Shown: one piece after another, positions 17,327 through 27,076 of the stretch
Layout of the letters: each line of letters begins with the position of its first letter
Position numbering within the stretch: position 1 is the stretch's first letter
Translations under genes and position numbers: made by a program
DNA from: an uncultured Alphaproteobacteria bacterium
GTDB taxonomy: Bacteria > Pseudomonadota > Alphaproteobacteria > Rhizobiales > Rhizobiaceae
Direction: 5' to 3'
NCBI GenBank assembly: GCA_929200315.1
Contig: CAKMZB010000002.1
Span: 212,619 to 276,618, forward strand
Length of the DNA stretch: 64,000 nucleotides
The notes under the pieces: model-generated
What the model was told of the DNA's origin: nothing
The model's input: only the letters and a program-made list of their open reading frames with translations
The model's database searches: none

Positions 17327-18268
17327 ATGATCTTGCAGAATATCGTCGGTCTGATCGGCGTCACGCTGTTTGGGCTTCCTGCATCAACGTCGGTTCTCAT
17401 GGGTTCGGCTTCGCTGATTGGGGGCCATGGTACCGCCATCGCATGGGGCCCGCAGATCGAGCAGATTTCGGGTTTCGCGGCTGCTCCAGAAATGGGTGTT
17501 GCTGCGGCCACATTGGGGTTGATCCTCGCGGCACTGCTAGGTGGCCCAATCGCCAAGCGACTGATCGACAAAAACACCCTCGCCAGCGACCAATCCGACG
17601 ACGCCATCGTTAGGCTTGAATTTGACGACGAGCAAAACCCGCAAGATGTGATCAATCATGTCAGCTTAATGCGGGCGATGCTGGCAGCTCATGTTGCCAT
17701 TCTTCTGGGTTTCATCGCCCATTTGGCAATCGCCGAGGCTGGTTTGAAACTGCCGCTTTTCGTGCCTTGCCTGCTCGCTGGGATCGTGATGTCCAACACA
17801 ATCCCCTACCTGTTCCGGTCATTGCCCTGGCCCGCACGCAGCAAGGCGTTGGCCGTCATATCCGATTATTGCCTGTTGGTGTTCTTGGCGATGTCGCTCA
17901 TGAGCCTTCAGTTCTGGGCGCTTGCCGAATTGGGTGGACCGATCCTCGTGGTTCTTGCACTTCAGGCTGTGATGACAGTCGCGTTCATTTTGGGTGTTTT
18001 TTTCAGATTGATGGGCAGTTCGTTTCTGGCTGCTGTTCTGAGCGCCGGTTTTGCTGGCTTCACGCTCGAGGCAACGCCGACGGCTATTGCCAACATGTCT
18101 TCGGTGACCAAACGGTATGGTCCGGCGCCCCTTGCATTCCTCGATGTTTTCGACGGTTACACTATCGCCGACATCACGGACGAACGCGCCAACATAAACG
18201 TGCTTGCTACACCTGAAGCCATGACGTCGCTGCCGTTCCCCGCCTCGCCGGTCGAGCGTATATCTTAA
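17327..18268 (+). pseudogene. gltS: sodium/glutamate symporter GltS, truncated remnant
   Basis: The product matches E. coli GltS from about its residue 100 on: FMILQNIVGLIGVTLFGL, SLIGGHGTAIAWGPQ, AATLGLILAALLGGPIA and ATPTAIANMSSVTKRYGPAPLAFL are all recognisable. The N-terminal third is absent; homology begins at about 17313, exactly where the opposing BCCT gene is cut. The last helix, which should be hydrophobic (VVPLVGAFFIDI type), reads DITDERANIN here. ATG 17327 is simply the first ATG in the homologous part; the frame stays open further left (to 17153) across DNA antisense to BCCT. A functional symporter is unlikely. Confidence 0.75.
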
Positions 18269-18278
18269 AGCAGCGACA

Positions 18279-18881
18279 TTACCTTTTGATCATTGAAGCG
18301 CCTAACCAAACTAAGCCTGCCGCATAGATCGCAGAAACAATGATGCTAAGCATCTGCACAACGCCTGGCAGGAGAGGCCACACTCCAACCATGAATGCGC
18401 CCGACATCAGCATGAGGACTGGTTTTCGGGGAAACTTCTGCGACCGCAATAACGCGATGCCAAGCATCAGATGCCCAAGGGCAAAGAACATTGCACCAGC
18501 GCTATAAACAATTTTGACCAACAGAGCTTTCGGTTCTGAACCAGGGCCCAATCCAACTCTCGCTATGAGATCGGGACTTGCGTCCAAAACAAATGGATAA
18601 AGCAGCCCGGACCAATAGAGTTTTCCGATATACATGCTCAGCCCGAAACCTGCCAAAGCAAACCCACACCAACCTAGCTTCCCAAGTTGCTCATGATCAG
18701 ATGCGAACGCCCAAGAAAGACCGATCAAATTAAGCACAAGTCCACTAAATATGAGGCTGTGGCCTATCAGCCATGCGATCTGATTGTCCGGTGTTGAATC
18801 ATGCGGATGCACTATAAAGCCCGTGACAGCAAAGAGGCCTGTGCCAATCAAGCAATATCCAGCTGCTCTTTCGATATTCAT
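18279..18881 (-). CDS. uncharacterised integral membrane protein
   Basis: The 200-residue protein has about six hydrophobic helices (residues roughly 8-22, 36-60, 70-90, 118-145, 153-170, 174-196). It begins MNIERAAGYCLIGTGLFAVTGFIVHP. I do not recognise the family. A GGAAAATTG stretch precedes the start but is not a strong ribosome binding site. It converges on the gltS remnant, with ten bases between them. Its base composition (more A and T) differs slightly from the housekeeping genes. Confidence 0.6.
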   Translation of the reverse strand: MNIERAAGYCLIGTGLFAVTGFIVHPHDSTPDNQIAWLIGHSLIFSGLVLNLIGLSWAFASDHEQLGKLGWCGFALAGFGLSMYIGKLYWSGLLYPFVLDASPDLIARVGLGPGSEPKALLVKIVYSAGAMFFALGHLMLGIALLRSQKFPRKPVLMLMSGAFMVGVWPLLPGVVQMLSIIVSAIYAAGLVWLGASMIKR

Positions 18882-19298
18882 TCAATTTTCCGCCGCAGCA
18901 TATTTCAGTTGGGTGTCGCTCAATTCCTAGACCAATTTATCAAAGTTAGTATGGAGTTTTGACGAGCTGACTGAAGATCTCATTCCCTGCTTGTTCACCC
19001 GTTTTTCCGAACACAAGCTGGACCGTGATACCGTGGTTGCGAGTGGTGCGGCTGCGCAGGCTAGGTTAGCCGCCCGTTGGAGCAGCGCCTCTGGATTTGG
19101 TGCCGCACACCAAAGAGCCTCAAAAGACCTTCCAGAGAGACAGGAGCGGGTTGGAAAACCTACGAACTGAAGAGTTCAAAAATAGAGCTTATGTGGGCAG
19201 CGCCTTCGGTGCCCGCGATCTTGCTACCTTTGATATATCAAGGCCGGAGATTTGAGTGCTGTCCTGAAGTTTGATGCTGTATCAACGCGCTAAGCAGG
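18882..19298. other. non-coding or decayed stretch
   Basis: No convincing gene. One plus-strand frame (about 18970-19160) reads as an open stretch with LIPCLFTRFSEHKLDRD but lacks a start and shows no known domain. It may be the remains of a coding region. Confidence 0.4.
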
Positions 19299-19814
19299 CT
19301 AGTCGCTGTTTGACAAAAGCTGTTCAGCGTGGTCGGCGACGTCGATAAGGCATTTGGTCAATTCGCGCTCATCCTCGCATCCACATGCAGCTATGGCGAC
19401 CGCCAACCGTGATTTCGTCATGACTTTGAGTATTGCGTCACGCTCCTTTGTTTTCGTCATTATTTCATCGCGGCTGGATCCTGCAGAACCGGGAGCGTCC
19501 CTTGCGGCGAGGGTCTCTTCCTGACGTTTTATGTAGTCGTCCAAAATACGATGCCGGACCGCGGCCAAATCTGAGGGTATATTTTCGAACGGTGCGGGTA
19601 ACGTCGCAAGAATGCGAACCTGTAACCACGCCTCGCTAGAGTTTTCTGGTTTTTGAGCAGCAGCCTGATGCGCCAGCGCCAACGCGCGAGCACAGATGCC
19701 GGTTGCAAGTATCGTGTAGCGCGCAGCATCCAGCGGATCGGCGAGCATCGTTAATGATGTCGGCTCAATCGTTTCGAAATATTGCTCTGCAATCGCGGTG
19801 ATGTCCAACGGCAT
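19299..19814 (-). CDS. hypothetical protein, 171 residues
   Basis: A soluble, mostly helical protein that I do not recognise. It opens MPLDITAIAEQYFETIEP and contains a charged middle (RRILDDYIKRQEETLAARD type) and a C-terminal half rich in Ala, Lys and Glu with three cysteines close together (ACGCEDERELTKC). There is no signal peptide or membrane helix. It stands alone in a gene-poor region next to a frameshifted regulator. Confidence 0.5.
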   Translation of the reverse strand: MPLDITAIAEQYFETIEPTSLTMLADPLDAARYTILATGICARALALAHQAAAQKPENSSEAWLQVRILATLPAPFENIPSDLAAVRHRILDDYIKRQEETLAARDAPGSAGSSRDEIMTKTKERDAILKVMTKSRLAVAIAACGCEDERELTKCLIDVADHAEQLLSNSD

Positions 19815-19972
19815 AGATCGCGCCTCCCATTTTCAAACCGAGAAGAGGCGGTGCACCGTCACAATTCAATTGCGTAAATTTTCCCCACCAAAAGCAATTT
19901 TCCTTGCCACCAGCGTATCATTGATTTGCCACTTGTGAATCTTTTACTAGGCTTCTTGCTTCGACCAGGATC

Positions 19973-20807
19973 ATGGAACCGCAATCGTGGAAGGCACCTG
20001 CAAACCTTATTGAGCTTCTGCGCTCGGCCGTGGCTATTGAGGGAAACGCTAAACCTGTCCCAGGCGGCGAAGCGGGTTGGCCTCGCGCGTGCGACACTGC
20101 GGCGACATCTGCAGACATTGGACGATGCTTGCGAAGCATCGCTGTTTGAGCTTCGTGGGCAAAATTATAGTCCGACCCCTTTCGGAGAGAAATTCCTTCC
20201 CGCTGCCCGCCGTATGCTGGATGAGAGCGAGCGGTTGGTATCGCCTGATTTTTCCAGCCTATCGGGTCTACGCCATGCGGCGATTGAGGTCGGTGAAGGA
20301 TGGTTTCGTACGCGGCAACATAGGCTCAATGGGATTTGGCAAACAGCACCACAGCCATTCCGCGAATGCCCGGATGAATGGGCGGTAGCGCGCGGAGGTA
20401 TCGAGGCAAAGGCGTTGAAGGCACGACGCAAGCAGCTTGTCGTGCTTCGCAAACACGAGGAACATTGGATTTGTGTCGATATTGGTGAAGATTCAGCTAT
20501 GGCCGAATGGTTAGGCAGGGACGTCGCAAAAAGTGCGGTTGGCCATCCGATTGAACAAAGCCCGATGAGCAACGAGGCCAATCGTTTGCTTGTTGAACCT
20601 TTGGATCATGTGACCACTTTTGGTGCCGCCTGGTATGGTCATGTTGGCGCACGGTTTTCCAGGCCGGGTGGCGGGTTGGCCGATCCCGTCAATTACCAAC
20701 GCCTCGTCCTTGCTTGCAGTTTTCCTGACGGATCGCTCGTCGTGGCGACCTTTGTCATTCTGACCGACGATATCTCTCTGCCGGAGGACGCGGCGGCGGC
20801 GGCATGA
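19973..20807 (+). pseudogene. LysR-like DNA-binding regulator, frameshifted
   Basis: The frame from ATG 19973 reads MEPQSWKAPANLIELLRSAVAIE and would run off; the frame that continues from 20043 reads ETLNLSQAAKRVGLARATLRRHLQTLDD, the second half of a LysR-type helix-turn-helix. Removing one G from GGG 20041-20043 joins them as AVAIEETLNLSQAAKRV, which is what a working gene would have. The downstream part (to residue 293 of the long frame) has GEKFLPAARRML, also LysR-like, then an effector region I do not recognise. A one-base insertion in the gene or in the sequence explains this. A start at 19926 in the second frame would give an odd N-terminus. Confidence 0.6.
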
Positions 20808-21206
20808 ACTTTAGCCGGGAGTCAGACCATGACAAACTATGGTCTGGCGGTCGGAGCAGCGCACCGTTCGCTATCTGCTCAAAGACGGAAGTAGCATACT
20901 GGAAGTTGGATAGTGTGGATGTTGGCTGGAGAGGCAGCCTTCAATTTGTGCATAGAACCTGAGTTTTCCGCCCGTGAATTGACGACAAACAAGGGGGCGG
21001 TCAAAGCGCGGCGCAAGAGCGCAAACAAGCCGAGCGGCCCGACAACCAGGACTACCAACCAACGGGACCTGCGATCATCGCGTCAAGCAGAGCCATAATT
21101 CGCTCGGCAATATTCTTCGGGTGTCACGCTGCACACAATTCCGGGTCATGGGCAACAGGACTCATGGAGACACGGAATGATCACCCACCTGCAATGCGCA
21201 CCAAGA
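20808..21206. other. gene-poor stretch with a hairpin at 20823-20846
   Basis: An 8-base perfect inverted repeat (CAGACCAT / ATGGTCTG, loop of 8) follows the LysR-like gene and may help end transcription, though no T-run follows. On the minus strand at about 20940-21080 two frames together encode a hydrophobic stretch (GWLVVLVVGPLGLFALLRRAL) broken by a stop, perhaps the end of a lost membrane protein. No gene is supported. Confidence 0.35.
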
Positions 21207-21478
21207 TCATGTTTCAGTGCAAGCGTTACAAGAACACGATCCAGCCCAAAGAGGCGCGAGAGAGGAAGCGGCGCGATCGAAGGCCGTGACGACGCTCCAC
21301 AAGGCGTATTCGACAGGGGTCATGCGGTCGAGGCTCGTATGGGGTCTTTCGTGGTTGTAGCCGAGACGCCACTCCTCGATCAGGTCACGGGCGTGACACA
21401 GGTTCGAGAACAGGTGCTCATTGAGACATTTATCGTGTAGCCGGCCGTTAAAGCTTTCGACGAAGCCGTTTTGCATCC
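21207..21478 (-). mobile_element. IS3-family transposase (OrfB) C-terminal fragment
   Basis: The minus strand from 21478 encodes QNGFVESFNGRLHDKCLNEHLF, LIEEWRLGYNHERPHTSL and TPVEYA, the last part of an IS3-type DDE integrase, including the final catalytic glutamate in FVESFNG. Upstream coding sequence and inverted repeats are missing; the fragment is joined directly to a BCCT remnant at about 21479. Homology is clear for about 21298-21478 and doubtful below that. Confidence 0.8.
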
Positions 21479-21760
21479 GCGATGTTCGATAATCGCGACA
21501 TGCCGCTGCCGAGGCCAATGAGGAGCGGCGGCAAATATGCTGCGACCTTGACTGCGAGAGTTACTCAGACCTGCTAGGCGCGCCGCGCCGGAACCACCGA
21601 CAAAAACATCGATTCCATCGGTCACCTGAAAGACACCCATCGCAATCGATCCACCAACACTGAAGCGATGGCCACAATGCCTTCAGAATTGATTACATCC
21701 CAAATGCCGATCAGCGCGATAGAAGCTGGTAGCAGGGGTGCAATTCTCGGCATGTACCAC
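21479..21760 (-). pseudogene. BCCT transporter remnant (second copy)
   Basis: Bases 21479 to about 21676 align closely with 16711-16910 inside the BCCT gene (for example both carry CGACATxCCGCTGCCGAGG and CACCCATCGCAATCGATCC). The minus strand still reads GSIAMGVFQVTDGIDVF, and further up LIGIWDVINSEGIVAIASVL, which corresponds to another BCCT helix. Frameshifts and a stop disrupt it. It differs enough from the 16 kb copy to be a separate homologue and not a recent duplicate. Confidence 0.7.
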
Positions 21761-21786
21761 TCTCATCATGGGGTACGAGCTAGTCT

Positions 21787-21860
21787 ATGTTGGTGCTGGT
21801 TGTAGGGCGCAATCGGATGGCGTGACTGGCATCGGGTATTCTTGCTTCGCGATGCAGATC
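21787..21860 (+). pseudogene. ABM-like gene remnant
   Basis: With one base inserted, this stretch reads MLVLVVGR-SDGVTGIGYSCFAMQ, matching MKVLVAGLKSEGVTGVDYSCFATQ inside the ABM-like protein encoded at 10637-10936. Only about 25 codons remain. Confidence 0.6.
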
Positions 21861-22006
21861 AACTTCTATACTTTCACGCTAGGGTAAACTTATCCGTGCT
21901 CTGCGATAATCCCTTATCGTTGAGGAATATTCACTCTCCCAACGTTTCCAATTGGTGGAAGAAAAAATTCTTTCTGAATATGGTTTCGTTCTGGCTTGCG
22001 CTCATG

Positions 22007-24217
22007 TCATGCCGTTGCTCTTGCGGTTTTTTCAAGTTGCTGCAACAGCGATACGAGATGATAGAACGTGCTGGCCGGAGATGGCCCGCGACTTACTCTG
22101 CGATTTTCCATCTTATCGAACCAAAGTCCTCGGACTGGATGATCGAGATAGGCGCTGACCCCCGCAAACGCAGTTTCTGCATGGGAGAAAAATTCCACGC
22201 GCCTTTTAGGAACAAAGTCACCCAGGATCAGACAGGCTTTCAGCCATTCAATCTGATGCCAGAAACGACCCTGAGACGAAACGAGTTTGCCCGAATTGTC
22301 GATGTTGGAGACCACAAAACCAGACGCCGGTTCGACCCCGCTTAATCCAAGCTCGAATAACTCGACCGCATGGTCTAGCGCGGCGCTTGAGCCGGTGATC
22401 TCACTATAGCGTGTCAGCAGCCAAGCCCATTCAAATTGGTGGCCGGGCTCGATATATCCTTCGGGACCGGTATTCAGCGGATTCCAGCCATCGTCATAGA
22501 ATTCGTGTACGAAGCCGCTTTGCCGATCGCGTAGCTTTCCCATGGCCAGTCTTGCCAAGTCGTCGGCGGTTTGACGCCAAATCGGATGGGCCTGCTCGCC
22601 GGCTCTCTCCACCCACGTCAAGCACGCTTCAAACAGATGCATGTTCGGGTTTGAGCGGTGGACCGGTTGTTCAATTTCGCAAACAGCCTGACCACGACCA
22701 TCACCAAGATTCAAGCGACCTAGGACGGATATAGCCCTTTCTTGCCCACCCGGAACAAGTCTCGACGCTTCGGCCAGCGCCAAAAGAAAAAAGGCTTGGT
22801 CATAGGCAAACGTCCGTTCGTCAATTGCCGCACCGCTAGCGCTGCACACATGGCGCAGCAGGTCATTTTCATTCGCGAAATGGGCGTCGATGGAACCAAA
22901 ACCTGCTGCTACAGCCTGTTTGGCGGGCCCTTCCCAACCAAGATTGTAAGCGGCCGCATAAGCGAATGTCTGTCGAGGTTGAACGCGGGCACGGCAGTCA
23001 TCGCCAGTGCCGGTTGCCTCCATAGTCAAGTTTTCGCGCCAGATGCCAACATCATGGTCAAATCCTACAGACCACCAGACAGGAAAAGCGGCGGTAAAAG
23101 CCCAGCTACGAAGCCAATCTGCAGCCTGTTGAACGCCGAAGTCCCTCTTCGGTATATCAACCTCAGCGCGCCCGACTGCCTTCAAATGTTTATAGACGGA
23201 CTTGGTGTTCTGCGCTTTCGACAGCGCATTTACGTAAATCGCATCATCTTCTGCAATGAGCGAAATGTCGTCCAGACCGGACACAACCACAAGCGACTGG
23301 GATCGGTTCATGACCAAATTGCCTGTTCCATCCAGGCAAAGCACATCGCCAACTGTCGCATTGTTGGCGTCGTCTTGGGGCAGCACCGCATGGACCGCGT
23401 CCCAAGCACCAAGGTCGCTCCACTCCATTGGAGAGGCAACGACATATGCCTGTTTGGTCTTCTCCATTACCGCATAGTCGAGAGAGATATCGGGTGCTGT
23501 GTTGAAAACTGTACCGAGATGAAGGCCGTCGTGGCGCTTTTTGGCCTGCTCGAGAGCCTGCTCAGCAACTCCAAGAACTTCTGACGCATATTGGCGAAAT
23601 TCGCCGATCATGAACGAACCTTTGGCAATGAAGTTGCCGGAATTCCAAAGGTAGCCTTTCCGAAGAAATTCCAGTGCTCGTTCTGTGTCCGGCTTCTCGA
23701 CGAATTGTGCCACCGCCGAGACCTTTTTTGTGGAGTCGACGGCAGAGATGTAACCGTAGGCAGTACTCGCTGCAGCGGGTTTGATACCAAGCGTGACCAC
23801 CCCTCCGGAACGAGCGGTTTCAACGGCTGTGTTAACGTCCCTGCCAAAGGCATCTTTGTCTGGAATGTAATGATCTGCAGCAACAAAGACGCCCACGCCT
23901 TCGGGATCCAGATTGGTGATATGCACGGCTGCTGCTGCGACAGCCGGAGCCGAGTTCCGTCCTGTAGGCTCAAGCAGGACATCAGCATCCACGTTGATCG
24001 CATTGAGCTGTGCGCGAACAAGATTGGCATGGGCCGCTCCAGCGACCACAATAATCCGGCGGCAGCCCGCAAGTCCGACGACACGCCGGACGCTGAGTTG
24101 AAAAAGCGACAGATCGCTTATCAGCGGCAAGAACTGCTTTGCATGTTTTGGTCGGGAGGCTGGCCACAGCCGCACTCCGGCACCACCGCACAGAACTACA
24201 GGAAACACTGCAGACAT
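22007..24217 (-). CDS. fused mannose-1-phosphate guanylyltransferase / AGE-family mannose-6-phosphate isomerase
   Basis: The 736-residue protein would make GDP-mannose from fructose-6-phosphate together with a phosphomannomutase. Residues 1 to about 345 are a GDP-mannose pyrophosphorylase: nucleotide loop LCGGAGVRLWPASRPKHAKQF, then FVAADHYI, AQFVEKPD, YLWNSGNF and SPMEWSDLGAWDAV. Residues from about 365 are an N-acylglucosamine 2-epimerase (AGE) type alpha-barrel with FAYAAAYNLGW, NPNMHLFEACL, EPGHQFEWAWLL and GRFWHQIEWLKA, as in rhizobial mannose isomerases. Common type II enzymes (AlgA) instead carry a cupin isomerase. ATG 24217 is preferred to an upstream TTG because MSAVFPVVLCGG is the normal start. 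gmd lies next, upstream on the same strand. Confidence 0.88.
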   Translation of the reverse strand: MSAVFPVVLCGGAGVRLWPASRPKHAKQFLPLISDLSLFQLSVRRVVGLAGCRRIIVVAGAAHANLVRAQLNAINVDADVLLEPTGRNSAPAVAAAAVHITNLDPEGVGVFVAADHYIPDKDAFGRDVNTAVETARSGGVVTLGIKPAAASTAYGYISAVDSTKKVSAVAQFVEKPDTERALEFLRKGYLWNSGNFIAKGSFMIGEFRQYASEVLGVAEQALEQAKKRHDGLHLGTVFNTAPDISLDYAVMEKTKQAYVVASPMEWSDLGAWDAVHAVLPQDDANNATVGDVLCLDGTGNLVMNRSQSLVVVSGLDDISLIAEDDAIYVNALSKAQNTKSVYKHLKAVGRAEVDIPKRDFGVQQAADWLRSWAFTAAFPVWWSVGFDHDVGIWRENLTMEATGTGDDCRARVQPRQTFAYAAAYNLGWEGPAKQAVAAGFGSIDAHFANENDLLRHVCSASGAAIDERTFAYDQAFFLLALAEASRLVPGGQERAISVLGRLNLGDGRGQAVCEIEQPVHRSNPNMHLFEACLTWVERAGEQAHPIWRQTADDLARLAMGKLRDRQSGFVHEFYDDGWNPLNTGPEGYIEPGHQFEWAWLLTRYSEITGSSAALDHAVELFELGLSGVEPASGFVVSNIDNSGKLVSSQGRFWHQIEWLKACLILGDFVPKRRVEFFSHAETAFAGVSAYLDHPVRGLWFDKMENRRVSRGPSPASTFYHLVSLLQQLEKTARATA

Positions 24218-24311
24218 GGTCAGGGTCGCCAAGGGTTCTCAGGGAAAAGGGTAATCATTCCGTCACATGGCGCGTCATGTTTTACAAGAGAGGTGCCTAT
24301 TTGAATGGGCT

Positions 24312-25349
24312 TCACTGGCGCCAAAATTTGCGGTCATGCTCCATCATTTCCGCCACCATCTCGGCAAATGATATTTTCGGCACCCAACCTAAAACTTCTT
24401 TCGCCTTGGTTGCGTCACCGATCAGCAAATCGACCTCGGTTGGTCGGAAATAGGCGGGGTCGACCCGCACCAATGCCTCGCCAGTATCGGTGTCATAACC
24501 GGCTTCTTCGACGCCTGTGCCTTCCCAACGGATGGTGCGCCCAATATGGTTGAACGCAATCTCCACAAATTCGCGCACGGAACGAGTTTCGCCCGTTGCA
24601 AGAACAAAATCGTCTGGCGTGTCCTGTTGGAGCATGCGCCACATGCCTTCAACGTAATCGCGCGCATGGCCCCAATCGCGTTTCGCCTCTAGGTTGCCAA
24701 GGTACAGACACTTGTCCAAGCCCGCTTCGATCCGGGCAACCGCGCGCGTAATTTTGCGTGTTACAAAGGTTTCCCCGCGAATTGGACTTTCATGATTGAA
24801 AAGAATGCCGTTCGACGCATGCATACCGTAGGCCTCGCGGTAGTTCACGGTGATCCAGTACCCATAGAGTTTTGCCACCCCGTAGGGGCTGCGCGGATAG
24901 AAGGCTGTCGTCTCGCTCTGGGGCACCTCCTGAACCTGTCCGAACAGTTCCGATGTCGAAGCCTGATAGAACCGAACCGACTTCTCCATGCCCAGAATGC
25001 GGATCGCCTCCAGCAAACGCAGCACCCCGACGGCGTCAGCATTTGCCGTATATTCTGGACTCTCGAGACTCACCGCAACGTGGCTCTGTGCGGCAAGGTT
25101 ATAGACCTCATCGGGACGGGTCTGTTGAACAAGACGGATGAGACTGGTGGCTTCCGTCATATCCCCGTGATGCAGGAAAAACCGTTCGTGCCGGTCATGT
25201 GTATCTCGGTAGAGATGATCGATCCGCTGTGTGTTGAAAGAGGACGAACGTCGCTTGACGCCATGCACCTCATACCCTTTTTCCAATAGAAGTTCTGCCA
25301 AATAGGCGCCGTCCTGCCCCGTAACGCCGGTAATGAGCGCCTTTTTCAT
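24312..25349 (-). CDS. gmd: GDP-mannose 4,6-dehydratase
   Basis: Converts GDP-D-mannose into GDP-4-keto-6-deoxy-D-mannose, the branch point for GDP-D-rhamnose, GDP-fucose and related sugars. The 345-residue short-chain dehydrogenase has the cofactor loop [15 protein letters not shown] at the N-terminus, the NADP-binding [15 protein letters not shown], the catalytic TSELFG and [10 protein letters not shown] (Tyr and Lys), and [14 protein letters not shown]. Length and motifs are standard. It is transcribed with the pyrophosphorylase-AGE gene, and an Rmd-like reductase occurs at 38947, so D-rhamnose is the likely end product. Confidence 0.95.
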   Translation of the reverse strand: MKKALITGVTGQDGAYLAELLLEKGYEVHGVKRRSSSFNTQRIDHLYRDTHDRHERFFLHHGDMTEATSLIRLVQQTRPDEVYNLAAQSHVAVSLESPEYTANADAVGVLRLLEAIRILGMEKSVRFYQASTSELFGQVQEVPQSETTAFYPRSPYGVAKLYGYWITVNYREAYGMHASNGILFNHESPIRGETFVTRKITRAVARIEAGLDKCLYLGNLEAKRDWGHARDYVEGMWRMLQQDTPDDFVLATGETRSVREFVEIAFNHIGRTIRWEGTGVEEAGYDTDTGEALVRVDPAYFRPTEVDLLIGDATKAKEVLGWVPKISFAEMVAEMMEHDRKFWRQ

Positions 25350-25949
25350 TCACCCAGTCTCCTAATTCACGAAAAGATGCGCCGAGCAAAGAGCACTATA
25401 TTCGGCCAGATGTGCTCCGCTCCTCGTTTCAGCGCCGCTCATAACAAAGCGGTATCCTTGAGTACAGTCAGTAGATCGCCGTCGGCGGCAATCTACCAAG
25501 CCATGAGTTTGGACGGTGATTACAATAGCGCGCCAACACTTCTGAACGTTGGCCTTTCCCTCTACGCCGTTTTTCATGCTTGCATGTAGATGCCTTCGTA
25601 TTTCATTTTTGTCCGCAACGCTCCACGAAGATGTTGTCGAGAAACCGACCCGTTCGATTGTTCCGCAGGCGTTACAGCTTTGACGTCTATTGGAACCGAC
25701 AACGTCGTCGTAGTGACAACGCAACGATCTAAGCCCAGGCAACCTGAGTGGGGTGGTGGTGAGTTTCTTCCCATGGCATCGCTTGCGGTCGAGGATGGTT
25801 TTGCGCTTAGGGGGCCTTGATGCCTAACGCAGCGGGTGGCAGGGCGAGAAATCTAGGCGTCCCTAGAGGTGCAACCATTGCCCTAGCTACAATTGGCACA
25901 ATCGGTACTCCCAACCGAATAGGGCCGGATGGCTCGAAGGAGATCTGGT
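25350..25949. other. 600-base divergent intergenic region
   Basis: This separates gmd (minus) from the first FkbM gene (plus), so it should hold both promoters. Short frames are present but none has a plausible ribosome binding site or domain. No operator, hairpin or repeat stands out. Confidence 0.4.
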
Positions 25950-27029
25950 ATGAATGCAACGACAGACCAAATGACACTTGACGAAATCCAAGCCATCCAC
26001 AGCGCTTTGCTTGGAGATGAACTGCAATCTCAATCCGAGCTGTTGGACGTTCAGGCTCGCCACAAGACCGTGAGTTCCCTGGTGAGCGAACTGGTGCGGA
26101 AACCAGAATACATTACCGTTGCTTTGGCGGATATTTTACCGTCAGGAGGGCTTACCGTCGAAGATCATCGGTTCTGTTTGACGTATACCGTCGCGCAGGA
26201 TCCGAAGCCGGGATTTGTTGTGGATGCGTTTGGCTTATACACAAGGTCAAACTATGCCGCCAAGTGGGGCCCTTTGGATGGCACCGTGGCACCGTGGGGT
26301 TTTCGCCAGTGCTTCGAGCATGACGTGATCGAGTGGTACGGCCTTTTGCGCGCGATTGAACGTGCGCAAGGCTCCTTTGTAATCGCCGAACTCGGTGCGG
26401 GTTGGGGGCCGTGGATCACTGCAGGAAGTGTTTTTGCCCGCCGCGCCGGCATCGAAACTGTTCGCGCAATCGCAGTGGAAGCAGATGAGACGCGATTTAG
26501 CTTCATCAATCAGCATCTGGCGGATAACGGCGTTGCAGATGTCGAGGTCAAATTAATGCTCGGTGCCATAGCGCCCGAACCCGGATTGGTGCTTTTCCCC
26601 AGAATGGACGATAGCACCAAGGATATGGGGTTTGCCGCGGTGTTTGAAGAAGATAAGTCTGCCCAGACATTCGTGGATTATCGCGGTGAGAAGTTGGACC
26701 ATCAGAAAACAAGGGCGTACGATCTCAACACGGTTTTCGAGGACGTTGATCACATCGATTTCCTGCATGTTGATATACAGGGGGCAGAGCTTGAGGTGTT
26801 GAAATCAGGCCCGGATCTCGTGACACAAAAGTGTCGGCACATCCTGATGGCAACCCATTCACGCGCCGTTGAATGGGGCATTGCCGAAATTTTGATGGCT
26901 CGCGGCTGGGTGCTTGAAAAAGAACTCCCCTGCGGCATGCATCACGGAGATTTTTGGCGACATAGCGGCCGCACATGGCCTCTCGTTGTGCGGGATGGTG
27001 CCCAGTTTTGGCGCAATCCTGGAATATAG
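25950..27029 (+). CDS. FkbM family methyltransferase (first copy)
   Basis: The 359-residue protein likely adds a methyl group from SAM to a sugar hydroxyl. ATG 25950 is supported by AAGGAG six to eight bases upstream; an earlier ATG at 25929 has none. The SAM-binding region is FVIAELGAGWGPWITAG (around residue 150) with IAVEADETRFSFINQHL, and the FkbM signature region reads DFLHVDIQGAELEVLKSG (around residue 275). The first 90 residues are an added helical region. It is the first of a group of plus-strand decoration genes. Confidence 0.8.
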   Translation: MNATTDQMTLDEIQAIHSALLGDELQSQSELLDVQARHKTVSSLVSELVRKPEYITVALADILPSGGLTVEDHRFCLTYTVAQDPKPGFVVDAFGLYTRSNYAAKWGPLDGTVAPWGFRQCFEHDVIEWYGLLRAIERAQGSFVIAELGAGWGPWITAGSVFARRAGIETVRAIAVEADETRFSFINQHLADNGVADVEVKLMLGAIAPEPGLVLFPRMDDSTKDMGFAAVFEEDKSAQTFVDYRGEKLDHQKTRAYDLNTVFEDVDHIDFLHVDIQGAELEVLKSGPDLVTQKCRHILMATHSRAVEWGIAEILMARGWVLEKELPCGMHHGDFWRHSGRTWPLVVRDGAQFWRNPGI

Positions 27030-27076
27030 GGATCTGGAAACACGGTCGTTGAACGATGTGTCCGCAGAGGTCTTGA

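Noticed and set aside
21207..21478. A complete insertion sequence
   Set aside because: Only the C-terminal end of OrfB is present; no OrfA, no terminal inverted repeats and no target duplication are visible.
23591..24304. Plus-strand frame of 237 codons over the pyrophosphorylase gene
   Set aside because: It is antisense to the well-conserved nucleotidyltransferase domain and has no recognisable features.
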